40,247 nucleotides of DNA, taken from assembly GCF_029531845.1 (NCBI RefSeq), contig NZ_JAMBPV010000017.1:1-40247 (forward strand), in the 5' to 3' direction. This DNA comes from Staphylococcus equorum (GTDB lineage: Bacteria; Bacillota; Bacilli; Staphylococcales; Staphylococcaceae). The notes under the pieces were generated by a model that saw only the letters and a list, made by a program, of their open reading frames with translations, was not told the origin of the DNA and did not search any database. A program made the translations under genes and the position numbers. Of the stretch, positions 32,333 through 39,661 are shown in pieces. How positions within the stretch are numbered: position 1 is the first letter of the stretch; each line of letters starts with the position of its first letter.

Positions 32333-33403
32333 ATGTTGAATTATGATTTAGCTCAATTGATAGATAGCAATAACCAAGATTTAGAATTTAAAGGAGTACC
32401 GTCAATATCTTTAGTAAATTGTTTAGATCAATTAAATTTACAAGGAATAAATGAAACAAATAGCCTAATTCATTTAAGACCAGAGATATTTTTAGATGAA
32501 ACACATTATATGGGTGAACATGACAGCGCTAAAATTAAAGTTAACAACGCAAAAAGCAAGGTTGATGTAAACATACAATCATTAATAACCAAAAATAATC
32601 ATACCTTTAATTCAGAAGAAAAAACTAAAATCAAAACTCCTTTTGCTAATAAACGTATATTTTGTGCAGGGCAATTAATAAATAGAAAGTATAAACAAGG
32701 TATCTCTTTTGCACCTAAAAGCGATGAGGGTGTAAGGTTTGATAGTGTAGAATATAAAAATTTGTTGGAGAATGGTGAGTTTAATAATCATATTCGCTAT
32801 GAAGCATTTAAATTATTAGATATGGCTTTTGAAAAGTTGGAATATTCACAAAAATTTAATGCAGATTGTTTTAGTAATTTATCCATTTTTAATGAAGATG
32901 ATAATAAATCAAATATAGACTATACATTGTTTGATTATTTGAACGATAAATATATTATTTATCCATATAAAGTTACGGAAACATGGCAATTAGCATTTGA
33001 TGTAGATATAGATAATATAGACATTGACAAAGATACAAGTTTAGGATCTAGCATTAATATTAGTTATTATCTTTGTGTTTTAGGTTATAGTGAAAACTAT
33101 TTAAGAAATAATACACAAAAAGATAAAATATTGTTTGAACAAGCAATTTTTGAAAAAAATTTAATGTCACCAAATCTTGATATAACTGAATTAGGAAAAG
33201 TATATAAGGACGATTTAATGACTTATTTCAACGTATATACAGAAACAGTTGAAGTAGATGAATTTTCTATTGCACAAAGTAGTAAAATCACACCGATAGT
33301 ACATGAAAACCCTAATAATTATGATTTAGAAATTGAATATGATGATAGCTTATTATTCAAAGAGCCTAAAGTTATTAGTATGTTGCCTATTTTAGATAAA
33401 TAA
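32333..33403 (+). CDS. hypothetical protein, 356 aa
   Basis: 356-aa soluble protein of unknown family, with mixed alpha and beta segments and no signal peptide or membrane helix. The strongest beta regions are KRIFCAGQLINRKYKQGISFAPKSDEGVRF and YIIYPYKVTETWQLAFDVDIDN. AAAGGGGAG precedes the ATG. Its C-terminus (SMLPILDK) is followed within a few bases by AAAAGGA, the ribosome site expected for a third gene whose usual start codon is missing (see next entry). I cannot assign a role. Confidence 0.68.
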   Translation: MLNYDLAQLIDSNNQDLEFKGVPSISLVNCLDQLNLQGINETNSLIHLRPEIFLDETHYMGEHDSAKIKVNNAKSKVDVNIQSLITKNNHTFNSEEKTKIKTPFANKRIFCAGQLINRKYKQGISFAPKSDEGVRFDSVEYKNLLENGEFNNHIRYEAFKLLDMAFEKLEYSQKFNADCFSNLSIFNEDDNKSNIDYTLFDYLNDKYIIYPYKVTETWQLAFDVDIDNIDIDKDTSLGSSINISYYLCVLGYSENYLRNNTQKDKILFEQAIFEKNLMSPNLDITELGKVYKDDLMTYFNVYTETVEVDEFSIAQSSKITPIVHENPNNYDLEIEYDDSLLFKEPKVISMLPILDK

Positions 33404-33413
33404 AAGGAAAACA

Positions 33414-33614
33414 GTTAGCTCAATAAAAATAACTTCTATAGAATATGATTTTACTTATTGTGGCAGCGAAAATTCAATTATTACCAACAAGGAATTTAAA
33501 AAGATTATTGAAGAAAATTTTGAAAGAGTAGATACTGATTTTATATTGCCATGTGCTGACGGTATTACTTATATAAACAAGGAGGAAAAGAGTGATTTTA
33601 GTGTTTGGCAATGA
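33414..33614 (+). pseudogene. open frame lacking a standard start codon
   Basis: An open frame of about 65 codons reads VSSIKITSIEYDFTYCGSEN and on to a stop at 33614, with codon use like its neighbours. It is not preceded by ATG, GTG or TTG; AAAAGGA (33402-33408) lies five bases before GTT (33414-33416), where a start would be expected. It may be a gene whose start was lost by a point change, a sequencing error, or a protein using a rare start such as ATA (33423). Confidence 0.42.
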
Positions 33615-33639
33615 ACTAAACGAAGTAAAAAATATTTAA
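33592..33639 (+). other. possible 15-codon ORF or gene stump
   Basis: GTG at 33592 follows AAGGAGG and reads MILVFGNELNEVKNI before a stop. The well-formed start suggests the 5' end of a gene truncated just before the resolvase, or a leader peptide. Confidence 0.25.
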
Positions 33640-33657
33640 TAAAAGAGGAAATAAATT

Positions 33658-34227
33658 ATGGCTAAAGTAGGATATGCACGTGTTTCTACACGAGATCAAA
33701 GTTTAGATTCACAAATAGACGCTTTAGAAAAATACGGTTGTGAACGTATCTTCAGTGAAAAGGTTAGTGGGCGTAAGAAAAAACGAACGGAATTAGATAA
33801 ATGTTTAGATTACTTGCGTGACGGTGATACATTAGTGATTTATAAGTTAGACCGTTTAGGAAGAACGACTAAACAACTTATAGAATTATCGCAATGGTTA
33901 GACAATAATAATATAGACTTACAAATCATTGATATGAACATATCAACAAATGATGCAATGGGAAAAATGTTTTTTACCATGATGAGTGCATTTGCAGAAC
34001 TAGAAGCTAATCTATTAAGTGAACGAACAAAAAAAGGTTTAGAATCTGCAAGAGCAAGAGGACGTACAGGTGGACGACCTAGATTACCAGATCATAAAAG
34101 ACGAGAAATTAAATTTTTGTATGATGAACAAAAACTTACTGGTGCAGAAATTGCTGAACAAACAGGAGTAAGTAGAACTACTGTATATCGTGTTATTAAA
34201 GAAAATAATATTTTAAAGAAAGGTTGA
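33658..34227 (+). CDS. serine recombinase / resolvase (Tn3-type)
   Basis: 189-aa small serine recombinase. The catalytic serine is in GYARVSTRDQS (S10), followed by YKLDRLGRT (the Arg pair), a long E helix (AELEANLLSERTKKGLESARARGRTGGRP), and a C-terminal helix-turn-helix (LTGAEIAEQTGVSRTTVYRVI). It is full length and likely resolves plasmid multimers; its res site should lie in the 240 bases upstream, which contain the broken frames above, but I see no clear repeats there. AAGAGGAAAT precedes the ATG. It could also be a relic of a transposon. Confidence 0.92.
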   Translation: MAKVGYARVSTRDQSLDSQIDALEKYGCERIFSEKVSGRKKKRTELDKCLDYLRDGDTLVIYKLDRLGRTTKQLIELSQWLDNNNIDLQIIDMNISTNDAMGKMFFTMMSAFAELEANLLSERTKKGLESARARGRTGGRPRLPDHKRREIKFLYDEQKLTGAEIAEQTGVSRTTVYRVIKENNILKKG

Positions 34228-34233
34228 TTAATT

Positions 34234-34839
34234 ATGAAAAAACAAAATGAAAAGTTACGAGAACTACATGAAACAATACGAAACGATCTCAAATCAAAAG
34301 ATTATAGAGATAAGGTCGAAAATGAAGCTATTAAATTAAAAACTGAAATGAGTAAATTTGTAAATGACCCTAATTATAATATTGATATTTTTGACAATGA
34401 AAATTCGGAAAATATAACAGCAGACCAAAAGGTTGTTTATTATTATGTGAAAATGACACAAATTTTTTCCAGTTACTTTATTACTAAAGATATGAACGAA
34501 TTTAATTCTTTTGATATCTTTAGTGAAGATTTTAAAATAGTTGGAAGAATAAGAATTAGTTCTGACTTCATTGTTCAAGAACACAAAAATCCATATGTAA
34601 GTAAATTGTTTAAGCAACATGGTTTTATGTTGGAATTAATTAATTTAAATTCTTTTGATAAAGGATATGGTGAAAGTTTTATAAGAAGTTTGAAAGAATT
34701 TTCTAAATTAACAAAACTTCCTATTTGGTTATTTGATTTAAATAGTAAAGGAAAAAACTATTTTAGAAAAATGGGCTTCAAAAACAAAGGGAATTTAGGC
34801 GAAAATAATGAACCTTTAATGTTTTATAAACCTAAATAG
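34234..34839 (+). CDS. GNAT-like acetyltransferase
   Basis: 201-aa protein six bases after the resolvase. The C-terminal half looks like a GNAT fold: FDKGYGESFIRSLKEFSKLTKLPIWLFDL (acetyl-CoA loop and helix) and NYFRKMGFKNKG near the end (motif B). The N-terminal 100 residues are helical and unlike known GNATs. If active it would acetylate a small molecule or protein; it is not a clear aminoglycoside acetyltransferase. The usual R/Q-x-x-G-x-G/A is present only as KGYGE, so binding may be altered. Confidence 0.6.
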   Translation: MKKQNEKLRELHETIRNDLKSKDYRDKVENEAIKLKTEMSKFVNDPNYNIDIFDNENSENITADQKVVYYYVKMTQIFSSYFITKDMNEFNSFDIFSEDFKIVGRIRISSDFIVQEHKNPYVSKLFKQHGFMLELINLNSFDKGYGESFIRSLKEFSKLTKLPIWLFDLNSKGKNYFRKMGFKNKGNLGENNEPLMFYKPK

Positions 34840-34849
34840 CACATAAACA

Positions 34850-34871
34850 CGCTGAGAAATGACTTGTGTTG
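34850..34871 (+). repeat. 22-bp repeat, copy B
   Basis: CGCTGAGAAATGACTTGT followed by GTTG, one mismatch to copy A at 25359-25380. It starts 11 bases after the GNAT-like stop and precedes the gene at 34906. Confidence 0.6.
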
Positions 34872-34905
34872 CATTGAATTACAACATATACGGAGGAATG
34901 GCTTT

Positions 34906-35688
34906 ATGAGTAATTCAGAGAACTTTAGAGAATACCCTAAAATCTTAAAAATCGAAGATGACGGAAAAATAATAGCCCTTGATCGAAATGGTGGGATAAA
35001 TACAGATTTATATACTCATAGTATTACTGATGATGATTCATATAGAGTATTTGGTAAACCATTTAAAGATTTATACAATAAATATATATATTTAAGTCGT
35101 TATGAAAAAAATAAAGAAACTTACAAAAATGATATACCACAGTCAAACAGACCAGAAGATTTTTATACTCAAAGAGATAGAGATAATGAGCGTAACCAAC
35201 GAAAAGATTTACAGAAAAGTAAAAATTCAAAGAAATGGCTAAGTATTTTATTAGTAATAGCTTTAATCATTATTGGTTTTCTATTGGTAAAATCTTATTT
35301 TTTTAGTAATGAACAAGATAATCAAGATGTTGCTAATAATGAACAAATGCAACAAGAAAATGAACAATTGAAACAAGATATAAATGATACAAAATCAGAA
35401 CTTCAAAATTCTCAACAAAACGAACAACAAACACAACAAAGTATTAATGAGTTACAAACTAAAGTCGATAATTTAAAACAAAACAATCAAGATCAGAGTG
35501 CAGCGAATGAATTTCAAGACGGAGTTAATCAATTACAAGAAGCACAAAATAGCAAAGAAAATGGCAATAAAAACGAAATGAAAGAACAACTAAAACAAGT
35601 TGAAGATAAAATTGATACTGAAAAAATTAGTGAAGAAAGTAAAAATCAATGGGAAAAATTCAAAAGTTGGCTAAATGATAATTTTTAA
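34906..35688 (+). CDS. single-pass membrane protein with extracellular coiled coil
   Basis: 260-aa protein. A cytosolic domain (about 1-110, KILKIEDDGKIIALDRNGG; FGKPFKDLYNKYIYLSRYE) is followed by a membrane helix (about 111-133, WLSILLVIALIIIGFLLVKSYF) and an extracellular Gln/Asn/Glu-rich coiled coil (about 145-245). The ATG at 34906 follows CGGAGGAATGG; the longer frame from 34864 has no site. The cytosolic part resembles small regulatory or receptor domains, but I cannot name it. It starts a run of membrane and surface genes to 38575. Confidence 0.72.
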   Translation: MSNSENFREYPKILKIEDDGKIIALDRNGGINTDLYTHSITDDDSYRVFGKPFKDLYNKYIYLSRYEKNKETYKNDIPQSNRPEDFYTQRDRDNERNQRKDLQKSKNSKKWLSILLVIALIIIGFLLVKSYFFSNEQDNQDVANNEQMQQENEQLKQDINDTKSELQNSQQNEQQTQQSINELQTKVDNLKQNNQDQSAANEFQDGVNQLQEAQNSKENGNKNEMKEQLKQVEDKIDTEKISEESKNQWEKFKSWLNDNF

Positions 35689-35718
35689 TTTACTGATTTG
35701 TAAAAAAGGAGTGTCTAT

Positions 35719-35886
35719 ATGAAAAAAATTATAATAGGTTTATTAATTGGCTATGTATTAAATGAGGTAGCAAGCAAACTATGTAAAACAAAGGTTGAAT
35801 ATGGTGTGGCTCATTATAGTTCAAAATATCCTAAAGATAAAATTATAAAAGAAATGGAAGAACAAGGTAAGTTGGTAATTCATTAA
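35719..35886 (+). CDS. small protein with N-terminal membrane helix, 55 aa
   Basis: The ATG at 35719 has AAAAAGGAG upstream. The N-terminus (MKKIIIGLLIGYVLNEVASKL) is a short hydrophobic helix, followed by a basic hydrophilic domain (SSKYPKDKIIKEMEEQGKLVIH). It lies 30 bases after the previous gene and is followed by a long hairpin. No family is recognised. Confidence 0.58.
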   Translation: MKKIIIGLLIGYVLNEVASKLCKTKVEYGVAHYSSKYPKDKIIKEMEEQGKLVIH

Positions 35887-35895
35887 TTTAGTAAC

Positions 35896-35940
35896 AACCC
35901 AATTCAAAGATGATAGCAAGCTATGTCTTGAATTGGGTTT
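35896..35940 (+). terminator. long nested hairpin after the 55-aa gene
   Basis: AACCCAATTCAA (35896-35907) pairs with TTGAATTGGGTT (35928-35939), with an inner ATAGC/GCTAT stem, followed by T then ACAATAAAGG. There is little U run, so it may be a weak terminator, an mRNA-end protector, or an attenuator for the gene at 35960. Confidence 0.5.
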
Positions 35941-35959
35941 ACAATAAAGGAGAGATTTT

Positions 35960-36283
35960 ATGTATTCAGTAATCGTAAATATTGCAGGTTTTGGTATGCT
36001 AATGTATTTCTTTTTGCCAATCATTTTAGGTGGTCTAATATTTTCAAACAATAAAGCTTTATTTTTCAATAAACCATTGAAACAACGTAAAATGTTTATT
36101 TCGATTTTGGGCTTAATTTTTGGCTTGGTTGCGATATGTTCTATTATAGTTAGTTTTGAAAATGGTTTATCTTTATATCCAAAAATGTTTGTGATATTTT
36201 CATCAATAACTTATGTGTCTTATACATTTTATGCTTTGATAGCATTTTTAAAGTTAAGTAAATCACAACCAGTAAAACAATAA
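35960..36283 (+). CDS. multipass membrane protein, 107 aa
   Basis: Three to four predicted membrane helices (about residues 4-27, 46-67 and 76-98) with short loops; family not recognised. AAAGGAGAG precedes the ATG. It is between the long hairpin and the tandem hairpins at 36405-36487, so it may be a single-gene unit. Small membrane proteins of this kind on conjugative plasmids can be exclusion or phage-resistance factors; nothing here decides it. Confidence 0.64.
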   Translation: MYSVIVNIAGFGMLMYFFLPIILGGLIFSNNKALFFNKPLKQRKMFISILGLIFGLVAICSIIVSFENGLSLYPKMFVIFSSITYVSYTFYALIAFLKLSKSQPVKQ

Positions 36284-36404
36284 AAATTGTAAATGTAGTA
36301 ACATCAATGTTTTCAAAGGTTATGGGAAAATAACTTTTATTCAAATAAGTAGGTATATAAAATGTATGAAAGATTTAAAAGACACTTTTAAAGTCTAAAT
36401 TAAA

Positions 36405-36487
36405 AAGCGTCTAACATATATGTGTTAGACGCTTTCACATCACGACCACAGTCATCACGTAGCCTAGCACAACCAATAATGTGCTAG
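36405..36487. other. two tandem hairpins in an intergenic gap
   Basis: Hairpin 1 has 12-bp arms AAGCGTCTAACA (36405-36416) and TGTTAGACGCTT (36423-36434) and a TTTC end, fitting a terminator. Hairpin 2 has CTAGCACA (36464-36471) and TGTGCTAG (36480-36487) without a U run. Between them is a relatively G+C-rich spacer, CACGACCACAGTCATCACG. The rest of 36284-36537 shows no gene. A terminator plus a small structured RNA, a single-strand origin, or an oriT mimic remain possible. Confidence 0.5.
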
Positions 36488-36537
36488 AAATAATTATAAC
36501 AGAAATTCACCTGTAACAATATTATTGGAGAGATTCT

Positions 36538-36600
36538 ATGAGAATATATAACGATTTACAAAATAAAAGTATAAGAGAATTATTAATTTTTTATAAATAA
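36538..36600 (+). CDS. possible 20-aa microprotein
   Basis: The ATG at 36538 follows TTGGAGAG and encodes a helical basic peptide (MRIYNDLQNKSIRELLIFYK). It ends 20 bases before the nuclease gene. It may be a leader peptide. Confidence 0.35.
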   Translation: MRIYNDLQNKSIRELLIFYK

Positions 36601-36620
36601 GCATAAGAGAGGTGTTTGAA

Positions 36621-37259
36621 ATGAATAATTCGATACTCTATATTATTGTAGTTGCTTTAGTAGTTTATATAATAATTAAGTTGCTACCTAATTTAATTAA
36701 TTATATTAAATCGTTGCGTGTTAAGAATAACTTTAAAAGGGCTAATATAAAAGATATTGATCGAATGGACGGCTTGGATTTTGAATTTTATTTATCAGTA
36801 TTGTTTAAAGAACTAGGTTATAAAGCTGTAGTAACTAACGGAAGTCATGACTTTGGGGCAGATTTAATTTTAAAGAAAAACAATCATAAAATAGTAGTAC
36901 AAGCTAAGCGTTATGGATATAAAAAGAATGTGTCAATTGGTGCTATTCAGGAGGTTTTTGCTTCTCAACGTTATCATAATGCTGATGAAAGTTGGGTTAT
37001 TACTAACAGTTATTTCACTAAGAGTGCAGTAAAATTAGCAAAACCTTGTGATGTAATATTAAAAGATAGATATGCCTTGATTAAATGGATTAATAGTATT
37101 AAAAGTGAAACTACCCCATCTTTAGCAAGGAAAGAGAATACAAAAAACAAAAAATGTCCTAATTGTAATCATGAATTAAAGATTAGACATAGTAAAACAG
37201 GCAATGAATTTGTTGGGTGTTCAAACTACCCTAACTGTAAGTATACTGAAAGTTTATAA
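36621..37259 (+). CDS. membrane-anchored Mrr-type restriction-like nuclease with zinc ribbon
   Basis: 212-aa protein: an N-terminal membrane helix (about residues 6-25, YIIVVALVVYIIIKLL), an Mrr-type restriction-endonuclease-like domain (about 48-165) with the catalytic pattern DFGADLILKKNNHKIVVQAK (D and Q-x-K), and a C-terminal topoisomerase-type zinc ribbon (KCPNCNHEL and GCSNYPNCKYTE). Such membrane-bound proteins occur in Firmicutes, and Mrr-like domains usually cut foreign or modified DNA. A defence role against phage or incoming DNA, or processing of DNA at the membrane, is inferred. The ATG at 36621 follows AGAGAGG; an in-frame GTG at 36612 is too close. Confidence 0.85.
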   Translation: MNNSILYIIVVALVVYIIIKLLPNLINYIKSLRVKNNFKRANIKDIDRMDGLDFEFYLSVLFKELGYKAVVTNGSHDFGADLILKKNNHKIVVQAKRYGYKKNVSIGAIQEVFASQRYHNADESWVITNSYFTKSAVKLAKPCDVILKDRYALIKWINSIKSETTPSLARKENTKNKKCPNCNHELKIRHSKTGNEFVGCSNYPNCKYTESL

Positions 37260-37282
37260 TTTAAATAACAAAGGATTTTTAT

Positions 37283-38575
37283 ATGGATAACGAGCAAGAA
37301 GAAGAACAAACTAAGAAAAAAGGCAAATATCATAAAAGTATTATAATAGCTTCTATAATAATACTTCTTATTGTAGGTTTTTTCTTTTATCTGATTCAGA
37401 AGAATAATGCGACTGGTCAAGTTGAAAAATTCAAAAGTGCTATTGAAAAAAATGAGTATGGATATGTTTCAAAAGTATTATCAAATAATAACGATGAAAT
37501 TAGTAAGACACAGGCTAAGTATTTTATAGAATATATTAAAAAGCCCCAAAATCATAAAAGATTCAATAAAGAAATTGAACAAATCGAAAAAAATATTAAA
37601 GATAACAAACAGAATAACACTGATTTTGGATCATTAACTGATTCGAAACACAGTGATATTGTAACGGTCAAAAAAAATGGGAAGAAATTAATGTTTTTAG
37701 ATAAAATAACTTTTAAACCACATTTATATCAAGCATACGTCAAAGAATACGACAATGTAGGTGTTTATAATTATAATATAGGTAAAGACATGAAATCCGT
37801 TACAGACAAACAAAAATTAAGTAGTGTTGGTAAATTCTTTGTTGGTCGCTATACTATAGATACAGAAAAAACGATTAAAGATAGTTTAATAAACGGAAAA
37901 GTGAACGGTCAAATGTTTATTGATACCGATGAAAGAAATTCTAAGGGAAAAATAATTGTAGATGATACATTTCACCAAGCATGGTTCAAAACTACTATTT
38001 CTAATGCACAAGAACTAGAAAATAACAAAATTAAGCTACATATAAATAATAAAGAAACAGAATTTAAACCAAACAAGATATACGGTAAATATGCTGTTAA
38101 TAGCGATTTATCAGTATATGCTACAGGTGTGTATGAGGATAAAAAATTCAAAACAAAACCTATTAAAGTAGAAAGAAACCATAATCATGATATACAACAG
38201 TTGGAATTAGCTTTTAGTAAATCTGAAATTGATGAATATAAAGCAGAAACTGAAAAACTTAAAACTAAGTCTAAAGATTTTATGAATAAGTATGTGAGTG
38301 ACTTGAATAAAGCATATGATAAACACGATTATTCCAAAGTTGATAAATATATCAAACCTAATTCAAAATTAGAGAAACAGTTATTAAAACTTATGAAATC
38401 TAAAGAAAAAGTGAAATATAATAATCTTAAATTTGTTGATGTTTCTAGAGAAAATAACAAAATTAAAATTATAATGGATAAACAACTTAAAGGTAAAAAA
38501 GTGAAATCAGAATATATATTAAAACAGAAACATTTCAAAGGAGATTTTGAAATAATAAAATATAAAGATTTATAA
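37283..38575 (+). CDS. TcaA-like membrane protein lacking the zinc ribbon
   Basis: 430-aa protein with a short cytosolic N-terminus (basic after an acidic start), one membrane helix (about residues 19-38), and an extracellular part that I align by eye to staphylococcal TcaA. Segments such as FVGRYTIDTEKTIKDSLING and KIYGKYAVNSDLSVYATGVY match the second TcaA domain, and the last 110 residues resemble its NTF2-like end. Chromosomal TcaA starts with a CxxC zinc ribbon; here it is absent, while the preceding gene ends in one. TcaA affects glycopeptide susceptibility and wall teichoic acid handling, so this copy may alter the host surface. It ends at a strong terminator. Confidence 0.82.
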   Translation: MDNEQEEEQTKKKGKYHKSIIIASIIILLIVGFFFYLIQKNNATGQVEKFKSAIEKNEYGYVSKVLSNNNDEISKTQAKYFIEYIKKPQNHKRFNKEIEQIEKNIKDNKQNNTDFGSLTDSKHSDIVTVKKNGKKLMFLDKITFKPHLYQAYVKEYDNVGVYNYNIGKDMKSVTDKQKLSSVGKFFVGRYTIDTEKTIKDSLINGKVNGQMFIDTDERNSKGKIIVDDTFHQAWFKTTISNAQELENNKIKLHINNKETEFKPNKIYGKYAVNSDLSVYATGVYEDKKFKTKPIKVERNHNHDIQQLELAFSKSEIDEYKAETEKLKTKSKDFMNKYVSDLNKAYDKHDYSKVDKYIKPNSKLEKQLLKLMKSKEKVKYNNLKFVDVSRENNKIKIIMDKQLKGKKVKSEYILKQKHFKGDFEIIKYKDL

Positions 38576-38606
38576 AGAAAGCCTAAATTACGGCTTTCTT
38601 TTTTTG
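38575..38606. terminator. terminator after the TcaA-like gene
   Basis: AAGAAAGCC and GGCTTTCTT arms (38575-38583 and 38592-38600) with a T run after. The opposite gene (YolD-like) ends about 30 bases away, so it may serve both. Confidence 0.85.
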
Positions 38607-38637
38607 TTTTTAGAAATATATATAATTATTATTTTTT

Positions 38638-39054
38638 CTATTCTATACTAACAATACTATTCAAAGTAAGCTTTACTATTCCTTGATTATCTATCTTTTT
38701 AATAATCATGTTCCCCTCTAATATATCTATTTTGTTTATAAAACATTGCAATGTATAGACATATCCATTTTCCCAATAACTTACATCTGCAACTCTGTTC
38801 TTTTGAATTTTTTCATGGACTTTTTCGTTTATTTCTTGTAATTGCTCATCTGATAATAATGGCATATCTATTTTATTTTGATCTTCTATGTGCTGGTCTA
38901 ATATTTCGTATTGTTGTGGCATTGTCTTAAAGGCGTTCCACTTAATAATTCCTCTGCCTGTAGGTATGTGAGGATTTAAGTATTCTCTTGGTATCTTTCT
39001 ATAGTCAGTTTCATATTTATAAGGTTCTGGCATGTCTGGATTAATTATTTTCAT
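38638..39054 (-). CDS. YolD-like protein, SOS-controlled
   Basis: 138-aa protein with the YolD-family core RGIIKWNAFKTMPQQYEIL (about residues 34-52). YolD-like proteins are often encoded beside Y-family polymerases (UvrX), where they act as UmuD-like partners; no such polymerase gene is present here. A LexA box overlaps its promoter (39080-39093), so it would be induced by DNA damage or by single-stranded DNA entering during conjugation. AGGTGAT precedes the ATG at 39054. Its partner would have to be on the host chromosome. Confidence 0.82.
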   Translation of the reverse strand: MKIINPDMPEPYKYETDYRKIPREYLNPHIPTGRGIIKWNAFKTMPQQYEILDQHIEDQNKIDMPLLSDEQLQEINEKVHEKIQKNRVADVSYWENGYVYTLQCFINKIDILEGNMIIKKIDNQGIVKLTLNSIVSIE

Positions 39055-39079
39055 GGATAATCACCTCAAAACAATTATA

Positions 39080-39093
39080 GAACAAATGTTCGC
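39080..39093 (-). promoter_or_regulatory. LexA/SOS box of the YolD-like gene
   Basis: The minus strand reads CGAACATTTGTTCT, matching the Gram-positive LexA box (CGAAC-N4-GTTCG) except for the last base. A TATAAT -10 follows directly, so bound LexA would block the promoter. Confidence 0.75.
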
Positions 39094-39151
39094 ATATAAA
39101 AAGTCCCTAAATCTTATTAAAAAATTAAAAGACTTTTATAAGTTCACTTTA

Positions 39152-39592
39152 TTAGAATGGTAAATCATCATCTTCTACACTTTCCATTACTTCATACCCT
39201 TTCATATCATAAACTGAATCTTTATCTGTATTATTAAACGGATTTTCTGTGTGTTCATTTCTAGCTCTTAAACTTTCTGTTACGCTTTTAGAATCAGAAG
39301 TTTCAAAATTTAAAACTAACATATATGTGAAAAATTGTGTGCCATTCTCAGTTTCAAAAGTATTTTGTTTCAGTTTCCCTTGTAATTGAATGTTGCTACC
39401 TTTGGTTGTGTATTCTTTAATACTTTTAGCTTTATCTCCCCAAATTTTGAAATGAAAGAAATCAGCTTGATCTTTGCTTTTGGTTACTGCTATAGTGCCG
39501 GTACTTATATTAGTAGTTTCTCCATTCTTTTTAGTTATTTCTTTGATTTCAACCTCTTTAGTTAAACGTCCTGTTAAAATTAAACTATTCAT
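39152..39592 (-). CDS. ssb: single-stranded DNA-binding protein
   Basis: 146-aa SSB with an N-terminal OB fold (MNSLILTGRLTKEVEIKE; FFHFKIWGDKAKSIKEYTTKGS; IQLQGKLKQNTFETENGTQFF) and the acidic C-terminal tip DDDLPF that binds partner proteins. It is shorter than chromosomal SSB, as is usual for plasmid versions. It would coat transferred or replicating single strands. Operator copy 10 lies 48 bases upstream. AGGTAGG precedes the ATG at 39592. Confidence 0.93.
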   Translation of the reverse strand: MNSLILTGRLTKEVEIKEITKKNGETTNISTGTIAVTKSKDQADFFHFKIWGDKAKSIKEYTTKGSNIQLQGKLKQNTFETENGTQFFTYMLVLNFETSDSKSVTESLRARNEHTENPFNNTDKDSVYDMKGYEVMESVEDDDLPF

Positions 39593-39621
39593 CTTTATTC
39601 CTACCTTTAATTTTTGATTTT

Positions 39622-39658
39622 ATAAAATACTAGCATTGTACATCTATAATGTAGATGG
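39622..39658 (-). promoter_or_regulatory. operator copy 10 with ssb promoter
   Basis: The minus strand reads CCATCT-ACATTAT-AGATGT (39640-39658). A -10-like TTTTAT lies at the standard 31-base offset. It drives ssb. Confidence 0.65.
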
Positions 39659-39661
39659 AAT

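Noticed and set aside
33658..34227. Tn552- or Tn3-type transposon carrying the resolvase
   Set aside because: No transposase gene or terminal inverted repeats were found near it, so a plasmid multimer resolvase is more likely.
34234..34839. Aminoglycoside or chloramphenicol acetyltransferase resistance gene
   Set aside because: Only general GNAT-like segments are visible; no AAC or CAT signature is present.
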